Below, piece after piece: positions 54,018 to 61,235 of a stretch of DNA of 64,000 bases. The stretch covers positions 62,001 through 126,000 of the forward strand of contig CBDFNO010000010.1 in the NCBI GenBank assembly GCA_965250265.1, read 5' to 3'. Under the pieces are notes generated by a model. It had not been told where the DNA came from. It was given only the letters and a program-made list of their open reading frames with translations, and made no database searches. The stretch's first letter is position 1. Each line of letters starts with the position of its first letter. The stretch is from PRS1 sp965250265. GTDB taxonomy: Bacteria > Bacteroidota > Bacteroidia > Flavobacteriales > Flavobacteriaceae. The translations under genes and the position numbers were made by a program.

Positions 54018-55097
54018 TTAATTTACAAGAGGGAATTTTAAAAAGGCTTCAAAATATAAAGGTTTTTCATTATAAGTAAAACTATAGTTCTCTTTAAATA
54101 ACACTGTCAATCTTTTATTTAAATTTTCTCTCCCTATACCCTTATTGCTATAATTTTGCCCTTTAGAGATTCTATTCTTCGTATTAATGCTAATATTTTC
54201 CTTTTCGACTTTAATTACAATATGAGCTGGATGGTCTTCATTATTGAAAACCCCATGCTTAAATATATTTTCCAGAAAATGTATTAAAATAAGTGAAGGT
54301 ATTTTTTGACTATCTATTTTCCCTTCTACCATAAAATTTAAAAAGAGATTATTTTCAAATCGTTTTTTATAAAAATAAATATAATCTTCAATAAATTTCA
54401 ATTCTCTTTCTAAAGGCATAAAATTTTTATTTGCTTCATAAGTAACATACCTCAGAAGTTCGGAAAGTTTGTGTATACTTTTTGCAGTACTCGGTTGTGT
54501 TTCTATCAGCTCAGTATAAAATGCATTTAATGTATTAAATATAAAATGCGGTTCTAATTGCGATTTTAAAACGTTTAATTCTGCCTTCTTATGTTCAATC
54601 TCCAACTTATGCATTCTATTTACATTATTAATATACATAAACAATAAATACATAGATGTACTAAACAGCAATGCTTTTATGGCATAATATGAATTATCAA
54701 AAACATAATACCAAAAGATTCTGGTTTTATCTCCATAATTATGAAAACCAAACAGGTTATAAATCACTATTTCTTCTAAAAAATAACGGATTCCTGCAAA
54801 AACAAATGGCATTAATAGCAAAAAAAACAAGAACAATTTAATTTTCTTTTTTAAAAGTGTATTTGGACACACCCACTCATAGTTTAATATATATATACTA
54901 AAGAACGCAATTAAAAATGTAATCTCTAATAGAGCCATTTCTGGTTTAAAATTACTTATAAAATATTCTCTACCTCTGTACACATAGTCGCTAAAAAAAT
55001 CCATCAACACAATAATAATTGCCAATAACAAATGGTATTTCCAGGTTTTCTTAAATTTCATAATACGAAAGTATTTATTTATTTCTCTTGTAATCAT
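54018..55097 (-). CDS. LytS/YpdA-type sensor histidine kinase
   Basis: A 359-residue membrane histidine kinase of the His_kinase (pfam06580) class. Four hydrophobic segments span about residues 22-40, 53-75, 86-106 and 137-155, followed by a coiled stretch and the kinase motif LEPHFIFNTLNA with phospho-acceptor His184. The ATP-binding G box is KGIGRENLNKRL (about 318). An internal ATG would start it 12 residues later; either start keeps all domains. There is no large periplasmic domain, so it may sense membrane state or a small molecule. Partner of the LytTR regulator. Confidence 0.9.
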   Translation of the reverse strand: MITREINKYFRIMKFKKTWKYHLLLAIIIVLMDFFSDYVYRGREYFISNFKPEMALLEITFLIAFFSIYILNYEWVCPNTLLKKKIKLFLFFLLLMPFVFAGIRYFLEEIVIYNLFGFHNYGDKTRIFWYYVFDNSYYAIKALLFSTSMYLLFMYINNVNRMHKLEIEHKKAELNVLKSQLEPHFIFNTLNAFYTELIETQPSTAKSIHKLSELLRYVTYEANKNFMPLERELKFIEDYIYFYKKRFENNLFLNFMVEGKIDSQKIPSLILIHFLENIFKHGVFNNEDHPAHIVIKVEKENISINTKNRISKGQNYSNKGIGRENLNKRLTVLFKENYSFTYNEKPLYFEAFLKFPLVN

Positions 55098-55268
55098 TTT
55101 TTAGGATGAAAACCCTTTTTCTTTATTTATACATGCTAAAACAATCAATAAAAAAATTGATACATTATTTTTCATACTTCATTTATTACAATATAGGGTT
55201 GGTATAATAAAATATTAGTCACTTGTACTTCTATATACATTTGAAACAAATAATTAAATTAAAACAAG

Positions 55269-56141
55269 ATGAAAAACACATTTCGAGTACTGATTTTATT
55301 TCTATTATCTCAAGCAGCAACGGCTCAAAACTCATTATTTAATGTAAATGAACATTTTAAAGATGTGCAATCTTCAGAATTAATGATACTTGGCTCTTTC
55401 CATTTTAATAACCCTGGATTGGATACTTACAAGCCAAAATATGAGGTTGATATTTTATCTCAACAAAAACAAAATGAATTAAAAGAAATCATTATTGTCA
55501 TAAAAAAGTATGCTCCAACTAAAATAGCTGTAGAAGCTAAAAAAGGAAGTCAAAATAGAATTGATTCTTTATATAAAGAATACTTGGCAGGAAATCTTGA
55601 ATTAAGAAGAAATGAGATTTATCAAATTGGATTTAGGCTAGCAAAAATTTTAGGACATAAAAAAGTATATGCAATAGACGCGTCAGCAAAAAGGAATAAT
55701 GACTTAACAAGCGAAGAATATGCAAAAAAAGAAACCTATTTTATTCAAAAAGCAGAAAAGTCTATACTGGAGAGAGAAATGCTTTTAAATCAAAAATTCA
55801 CGGAAATGTATGAATTTGAAGATGATCTTAAAATTAAGATTTCTTTATTAGATTATTTCAAATTTATGAATGATCCTGAAATATTTAAAGCAGGTCACGG
55901 TCATTATTTAATAGGCAATTTTAAAATGGGAGAAGACAATGATTATTTTGGTCCAGATAATTCCATGTGGTGGTATAGTAGGAATTTAAGAATATTTCAC
56001 AATCTCCTCCAAATAAATACTCCAGGAAAAGACAGGATATTTTTACTGATTGGAGCTGGTCATGTTCCTATATTAGATTTTTTAGCAGATACTTCTATTG
56101 ATTTTAATAAGAAAAGTTTTGAAGAGTATATTGAAGAGTGA
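55269..56141 (+). CDS. DUF5694 secreted protein
   Basis: A 290-residue secreted protein with a signal peptide (to ATAQ, about residue 20) that fits DUF5694: SELMILGSFHFNNPGLD near the start, KIAVEAKKGSQNRIDSLYKEYL, the RNEIYQIGFRLAKILGHKKVYAIDA stretch in two blocks, and GHVPILDFLADTS near the end. These proteins are related to the TraB/GumN-like fold with GSxHF and GAGH-type motifs, a possible metal-dependent hydrolase site. The function is unproven. It lies divergent from the LytTR kinase, a common arrangement for a sensor and target. Confidence 0.82.
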   Translation: MKNTFRVLILFLLSQAATAQNSLFNVNEHFKDVQSSELMILGSFHFNNPGLDTYKPKYEVDILSQQKQNELKEIIIVIKKYAPTKIAVEAKKGSQNRIDSLYKEYLAGNLELRRNEIYQIGFRLAKILGHKKVYAIDASAKRNNDLTSEEYAKKETYFIQKAEKSILEREMLLNQKFTEMYEFEDDLKIKISLLDYFKFMNDPEIFKAGHGHYLIGNFKMGEDNDYFGPDNSMWWYSRNLRIFHNLLQINTPGKDRIFLLIGAGHVPILDFLADTSIDFNKKSFEEYIEE

Positions 56142-56246
56142 AATTAATTGGTAGTGGATTAGGTTAATAATGTTTTTAAAACTACTTATTAGTAATAATA
56201 GTAGATTTTAAATGAGGTATAAGATACTTCTAATCGCATAAAAACA

Positions 56247-56312
56247 TATATTATAGAATTTCGAAATATTATCGCTGATAAAATGACTGAAGAAAATAAG
56301 TGCTTTTTTTAA
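56247..56312 (+). pseudogene. Remnant of the fadE 3' end
   Basis: The frame reads YIIEFRNIIADKMTEENKCFF and then TAA, in close match to the true fadE ending NIIELRDIIADKITVENKYCF. It has no start or body. With the copied terminator and PD40 gene start it makes up the second copy of a duplicated segment. The 297 bases between the DUF5694 and PD40 genes hold only this remnant and the terminator. Confidence 0.85.
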
Positions 56313-56336
56313 TTTTGGTTAGTTAGTTAAAAACGT

Positions 56337-56394
56337 AAAACGTCTCGTATCAGTCTCGATAAATATCGGGAACAATCTGTTCGAGGCGTTTTTT
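56337..56394 (+). terminator. Second copy of the fad operon terminator
   Basis: AAAACGTCTCG (56337-56347) pairs with CGAGGCGTTTT (56382-56392, one G-T pair), followed by T residues. The loop holds a second small stem (CTCGATAAATATCGGGA). The arms are the same as at 53033-53078. Confidence 0.8.
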
Positions 56395-56438
56395 TTTACA
56401 ACAAGATTTCTTAACTTTAAAAAATTAAATTTTACGAA

Positions 56439-57734
56439 ATGAAACGCTATTTTTTAATATTTATCTTACTATTTCCACTACTCCATTATTCACAACCTAA
56501 TACAGATGTTTTCCTTTTTGATTTAAATACTGAAAACGGAGCTTTTGAGTTTTCAAATATGAAAAATATTTCAGACAATGAAGGTTATGATAATCAACCT
56601 TCTTTTTTAGATAATAATACCATTCTTTATGCTGGAACTAGAAATGGACAAACTGATATAGTAAAATACAGTATTAAATACAATTCAAAAATATTTATTA
56701 ATCATACTGATGGCAGCGAATATTCGCCTTTAAAAATTCCAGGCGATAAAGCAATATCTGCAATTCGACTTGAAAAAGATGGAGTGCAAAAATTATATAA
56801 ATACAGTTTGAGAAATGGTGAATCCGAAATTTTAATTGATGATATTATTATTGGTTATCATGTTTGGTTTAACGATAATATATTAGCATCTGCAGTGCTA
56901 GAAGATGGAGGGCTTTCTCTTTACGCAACAAATCTTAAAGAACAAAAAAATAATAAGCTTCAATCTAATATCGGTCGTTCACTTCATAAAATTCCGAATT
57001 CAGATTTAGTCAGTTATATCTCTAAAGAAAATGACAGTTTATGGGAAATTAAATCGGTAAATCCAGTTTCAGGTATAACAAAATCAATTACTGTAACACC
57101 TCCAAATTCCGAAGACATGTGTTGGTTGCCTAATGGAATTATTTTAATGGGAAAAGGCGATATCCTTTATAAATACAGTCCAAAAACAGATGTGGGTTGG
57201 ATTGAGGTCGCATCTCTCAAAGAATATGGCATAACAAATATCACACGTTTAGCGGTAAATTCTGATGGCACAAAATTGGCTATAGTTGGTGAAGATGGAA
57301 TAACAGAAATAATCGATCCTAACAAAAAACTAGATCCAAAACTTGAGAACATTGCTTGGATAGCGGGAAACTGGAAAGGTAAGGCGTTTGGAGGTTTAAC
57401 AGAAGAAAACTGGAGTGAACCATCTGGTGGTTCTATGATGGCGACATTCAAATTAGTGAAAGATGGAAAAGTGTCATTTTATGAAATAGAAATCATAAGA
57501 GAAATAAATAATACACTTATTTTGCAATTAAAACATTTTTATAACGACCTAAAAGGGTGGGAAGCTAAAAATGAAACTATAGATTTTCCGCTTAAAGAAA
57601 TCACTGCTAATAAAGTTACTTTTGAAGGTATGGCTTTTGAAAAAATTAGTGACACTAAAATGGACATCTATGTAGATATTAAAAATGGTGATGGTACAAT
57701 AAAAACCTTAAAGTTCAATTACACAAAACAATAA
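56439..57734 (+). CDS. PD40 beta-propeller protein with C-terminal DUF6265 domain
   Basis: A 431-residue secreted protein (signal peptide to about residue 19, HYSQ). Residues 20-285 are PD40-type propeller repeats (TILYAGTRNGQTDIVKY, SPLKIPGDKAISAIRL, MCWLPNGIILMGKGDILYKY). The C-terminal part (about 300-431) is a DUF6265-like calycin-type domain opening with IAWIAGNWKGKAFGG and including WSEPSGGSMMATFKLVKDG. It binds an unknown ligand outside the cell or in the periplasm. A decayed copy of its 5' part lies 3.3 kb upstream. It is followed within about 80 bases by the peptidase genes. Confidence 0.85.
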   Translation: MKRYFLIFILLFPLLHYSQPNTDVFLFDLNTENGAFEFSNMKNISDNEGYDNQPSFLDNNTILYAGTRNGQTDIVKYSIKYNSKIFINHTDGSEYSPLKIPGDKAISAIRLEKDGVQKLYKYSLRNGESEILIDDIIIGYHVWFNDNILASAVLEDGGLSLYATNLKEQKNNKLQSNIGRSLHKIPNSDLVSYISKENDSLWEIKSVNPVSGITKSITVTPPNSEDMCWLPNGIILMGKGDILYKYSPKTDVGWIEVASLKEYGITNITRLAVNSDGTKLAIVGEDGITEIIDPNKKLDPKLENIAWIAGNWKGKAFGGLTEENWSEPSGGSMMATFKLVKDGKVSFYEIEIIREINNTLILQLKHFYNDLKGWEAKNETIDFPLKEITANKVTFEGMAFEKISDTKMDIYVDIKNGDGTIKTLKFNYTKQ

Positions 57735-57816
57735 TACAATGAATTATTTACTGACCATAAGATTATTCATTTTTAATATTTGTAGTTTCTCTAAAGTAAA
57801 CCGAAAAGTATTTCAT

Positions 57817-58458
57817 ATGAAAGGTTCTTTAGTTATTGCCATATTTTTTGTTTGTTTATCTTGTACTAAAAAGAACAACTTTGTTAGTGATGGTATTGGT
57901 GGTCAGAATGGAATTGCAAATGGTTGTGAAGGTGTATTTTATCCTAATTGGGAAACATCACCACATTTATTGCCATATCCAGTCGGTCAGACCTACACTA
58001 TTGGGCTAAGCCATTGCAGCGGATCTGCTCATTCTGAGGGTGAACCTGATCAATTCGCAATTGATATCATGATGGATGTAGGCACATTAGTTACAGCATC
58101 TAGAAAAGGCACTATTATGTACGTTGAAGAATCTGGACTTGATTATGAGTTACCAAACAATGTGGTTATTTTAAGAGATGAAGATGGTTTTTTCCTCCAA
58201 TACCAACATCTAACACATAATGGAGCTCTTGTAGAGCAAGGTCAATTTGTTGAAGAAGGAGATCCTATAGGATATAGCGGTGCCTCTGGCATAGCGACTT
58301 CTCCACATTTACATTTTGTAGCAACTGACTACGATTGGGTAAACCCTTATGGGACAAATCCCTACATATCATATCCAATAACATTTAGCAATACTTCTGA
58401 AAACCCTCGTAGTTTAATACAAGGACAAACTTATAAAGCCCTTCCTTTTGATAACTAA
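57817..58458 (+). CDS. M23-family peptidase-like lipoprotein
   Basis: A 213-residue lipoprotein with an M23 (LytM-type) metallopeptidase domain. The ATG at 57817 gives the signal MKGSLVIAIFFVCLSC with lipid Cys16; an ATG at 57739, four bases after the previous stop, adds 26 residues ahead of it. The zinc ligands are likely His in AHSEGEPDQFAID with its Asp (about residues 71-82), and the HLHF pair in TSPHLHF (about 164). LQYQHLTHNGAL lies between. All M23 motifs are present. Peptidoglycan cutting is likely, though some family members are inactive. Confidence 0.85.
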   Translation: MKGSLVIAIFFVCLSCTKKNNFVSDGIGGQNGIANGCEGVFYPNWETSPHLLPYPVGQTYTIGLSHCSGSAHSEGEPDQFAIDIMMDVGTLVTASRKGTIMYVEESGLDYELPNNVVILRDEDGFFLQYQHLTHNGALVEQGQFVEEGDPIGYSGASGIATSPHLHFVATDYDWVNPYGTNPYISYPITFSNTSENPRSLIQGQTYKALPFDN

Positions 58459-58475
58459 TTCTTAAAATTATTTAT

Positions 58476-59813
58476 ATGAAAAAATGTATTCTTTTCAATT
58501 TATTTTTTATTGTTTCATTTTTATTCTTTGCTCAAACAGACCAAAAAGTCTACGACATTATTGAAGCTGTTACAGCTGAACGCATTCAAAACGATGTAAA
58601 AACTTTAACAGGCTTTGGTACTCGTCACACTTTGAGTGATACACTTTCCAAAACTCGTGGTATTGGTGCTGCACGCCGTTGGATAAAATCTGAGTTTGAA
58701 AATATTTCATCAGATTGCAGTAATTGTCTGGAGGTGTTTTATCAAAAGAATCTGATTCTTAAAGGTGATAATGCAAGAATTGTACATGATGTTTGGGTTG
58801 TTAATGTTGTGGCTATTCAACGTGGCTCTAAATATCCCAATCGCTATATCATTATGAGTGGCGATATTGATTCTCGAGTTTCTGATCCTACGAATTTTAC
58901 TTCAGATTCTCCGGGTGCAAACGATAATGCTTCAGGAATGGCAGGAACTATTGAAGCTGCCAGAGTGCTAAGCAATTATCAATTCGAAAACAGTATTATT
59001 TATGTTGGCCTGTCTGGTGAAGAACAAGGACTTTATGGTGGCAAAGGATTAGCAAATCATGCTAAAGAAAACAAATGGGAAATTATAGGCATTATGAATA
59101 ACGATATGATAGGTAATATAAAAGGTGTGGATGGTGTAATAGATAATCGTACCTTCAGGATATTTTCGGAACCTGTACCTCCTACTGAAACTGAAAGACA
59201 ACGAAGAGCTAGACGCTTTTATGGTGGTGAAGTCGACGGAATTTCACGTCAATTAGCACGATATATTCATAAAAATGTAAAAACCTATATGCCAGAAATG
59301 AACCCAATGATGGTTTATAGATTAGACCGTTTTGGTCGTGGTGGTCATCATCGTCCATTTAATGATGCTGGTTTTGCAGGCATACGTATTATGGAAGCAC
59401 ACGAAAATTATACACAACAACATCAGGATATTCGTGTTGAAAACGGCATCGCATATGGTGATACTTTTGAGCATGTAAACTTTCCTTATGCAAAAAAACT
59501 TACTGCTGTTAATGCAATTAACCTAGCAAGTTTAGCTTCTGCTCCTCCTTCCCCTAAAAATTTGGAAATTGGTGGCATTGTAAAACCTTCTGTAAAGTTT
59601 AAATGGGAAAAAGTAGATGGAGCTACAGGTTATAAAATATATTGGAGAGATACAACTTCTCCAACTTGGGATAACAGCCGCTTTGTTGGTGATGTTTCAG
59701 AATTTACTTTAGATGGAATCGTTATAGATAATTTCTTTTTTGGTGTTGCATCAGTTGGAAAAGATGGTTACGAAAGTATGGTAGTGTTTCCTAATAAAAC
59801 ATTTAGAGATTAA
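58476..59813 (+). CDS. M28 family metallopeptidase with C-terminal beta-sandwich
   Basis: A 445-residue secreted zinc aminopeptidase-like protein (signal peptide to FFAQ, about residue 20). Four expected zinc-site parts are clear: PGANDNASG (Asp), LSGEEQGLYGG (Glu pair), MNNDMIGN (Asp) and RIMEAHENYTQQH (His). The first ligand motif, normally GHxDS, reads SGDIDSR, with Asp in the His position, so metal binding may be altered. A fibronectin-like C-terminal domain covers about residues 365-445 (APPSPKNLEIGG, KWEKVDGATGYKIYW). It is 18 bases after the M23 gene. Confidence 0.85.
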   Translation: MKKCILFNLFFIVSFLFFAQTDQKVYDIIEAVTAERIQNDVKTLTGFGTRHTLSDTLSKTRGIGAARRWIKSEFENISSDCSNCLEVFYQKNLILKGDNARIVHDVWVVNVVAIQRGSKYPNRYIIMSGDIDSRVSDPTNFTSDSPGANDNASGMAGTIEAARVLSNYQFENSIIYVGLSGEEQGLYGGKGLANHAKENKWEIIGIMNNDMIGNIKGVDGVIDNRTFRIFSEPVPPTETERQRRARRFYGGEVDGISRQLARYIHKNVKTYMPEMNPMMVYRLDRFGRGGHHRPFNDAGFAGIRIMEAHENYTQQHQDIRVENGIAYGDTFEHVNFPYAKKLTAVNAINLASLASAPPSPKNLEIGGIVKPSVKFKWEKVDGATGYKIYWRDTTSPTWDNSRFVGDVSEFTLDGIVIDNFFFGVASVGKDGYESMVVFPNKTFRD

Positions 59814-59848
59814 CATTAATAAGATTTCCACTTTTATAGGAAATAAAT

Positions 59849-60424
59849 ATGACTGAAAAACCTGAACTCTTCTTTCCTCGTGATGTTGATTGGTACGATT
59901 GGCTGTTTCAAAACTATAATTCTTCAGAAGGTGTGTATTTAATTTTCTACAAATTAGAGTTAAAAGTACCTACAATGCGTTGGGAAGAGGCTGTGAAAAT
60001 GGCTTTATGTTTTGGTTGGATTGATTCAACAGTAAAAAGTTTAGGTAATGGAAAAAGACGACAGTATTTCTGCCCAAGAAATCCAAAAAGTGTTTGGAGT
60101 GCTTTAAATAAAAAATATATTATTGAATTACTTGATAATAATTTAATGCACGAAAGTGGGTTAATGAAAATTGAAGTCGCTAAACAAAATGATTCATGGA
60201 CAGCATTAGATGATGTTGAGAATGAAATTATCCCTAAAGAGTTAGAAAAAGCATTTGAAGCTAATCCGCTAGCTTTCAAAAATTACAAAAACTTTACTCC
60301 TAGCTATCGAAAATCATATTTGTATTGGTTAAATCAAGCTAAAAGAGATACTACAAGAAAAAACAGAGTTGCTGAAATTATTCGGCTTTGTGAAGCTAAT
60401 ATAAAAACAAGAGAGAACTGGTAA
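59849..60424 (+). CDS. YdeI/OmdA-like protein
   Basis: A 191-residue cytosolic protein of the YdeI (OmpD-associated) family: the N-terminal part has PELFFPRDVDWYDWLFQNYN and the MRWEEAVKMALCFGWIDSTV motif, then RRQYFCPRNPKSVWSALNKK; the C-terminal part has PSYRKSYLYWLNQAKRDTTRKNRVAEII in two blocks. Family members are named after a protective effect against bacteriocins or OmpD links, but the activity is not known. It lies 35 bases after the M28 gene. Confidence 0.85.
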   Translation: MTEKPELFFPRDVDWYDWLFQNYNSSEGVYLIFYKLELKVPTMRWEEAVKMALCFGWIDSTVKSLGNGKRRQYFCPRNPKSVWSALNKKYIIELLDNNLMHESGLMKIEVAKQNDSWTALDDVENEIIPKELEKAFEANPLAFKNYKNFTPSYRKSYLYWLNQAKRDTTRKNRVAEIIRLCEANIKTRENW

Positions 60425-60499
60425 TTTATTTTTAAAATAACTCATTTAAACTTATATTAGTAAAACCTAAATTATAGATTTTAAATAAGTTAATTAATA

Positions 60500-61153
60500 G
60501 TGAGAAATAGCATACTTATCTGGTTATTGTTTAGTTGTTTTTTTATTACTTTTGGACAATCTAATGTTAATTATCCTCAAGATGGAATTTATGGAGGAGT
60601 AGAAATTGGTGTAGCATTTGTAAGTATTAACGGAACATTTAGTAATAATATATTTAAAGTTGAAGATGAAGATTTTTTGAGTATAGATTATATAAAAAGT
60701 GTTATTGGTATAAATCTGGGATATGGCAAATATTTTGGTGAAAATTTAATTGGTATTGAAGCACATTATTCTTTTTACGCCAAAAAAATAGACGAAGATT
60801 TTGTTCAAGGTAATTTCGAATTCGGTATTTCTCTTTCTTCAAAAAGTGAAATAGATTTAATTATTGGAAGAAAGATAGGTGTGAAAAGCTTATTAACCTT
60901 ACGTGGTGGAATTGCGTTTTCAAATATTAATATCATTGCCGATTCAAATTCTGGAACTGTACTCTATAAATTAGATAAACAATGGAATGGTTTTTCATTA
61001 GGAATGGGATATGTTTACGGCATTAATGAGAACCTTTCTATAAAAACAAAGTATAACTTAACCACTTTTAAAAACAATCAGTTTCTCGAAACTAACTCTA
61101 AACTGGTAGACAACAGAGCTACATTAAGTTTAATCTATCGTATTGGAAACTAA
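60500..61153 (+). CDS. Outer membrane beta-barrel protein
   Basis: A 217-residue secreted protein starting at GTG, with a signal peptide (to TFGQ, about residue 20) and a body of amphipathic strands: GGVEIGVAFVSING, SVIGINLGYGKYFGENLIGIEAHYSF, FEFGISLSSKSEIDLIIGRKIG and a final YRIGN. This fits the OmpA-like porin barrels of about eight strands common in Bacteroidota. It has no other motif. It probably forms a small outer membrane barrel; its role is unknown. Confidence 0.75.
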   Translation: MRNSILIWLLFSCFFITFGQSNVNYPQDGIYGGVEIGVAFVSINGTFSNNIFKVEDEDFLSIDYIKSVIGINLGYGKYFGENLIGIEAHYSFYAKKIDEDFVQGNFEFGISLSSKSEIDLIIGRKIGVKSLLTLRGGIAFSNINIIADSNSGTVLYKLDKQWNGFSLGMGYVYGINENLSIKTKYNLTTFKNNQFLETNSKLVDNRATLSLIYRIGN

Positions 61154-61235
61154 AAAACCATTAACATCTCATTAAGAAATATGTTAGTGCTTTTCATTAA
61201 CTTTATCACTTTCAATTTCTAACCAAAAAAATAAA

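Noticed and set aside
53309..55097. An Agr-like quorum sensing system
   Set aside because: The kinase is of LytS/YpdA type with a LytTR regulator, but there is no peptide precursor or AgrB-like processing protein in the block.
59849..60424. A bacteriocin immunity system around the YdeI-like gene
   Set aside because: The family name comes from an E. coli observation; no bacteriocin or export gene lies nearby.
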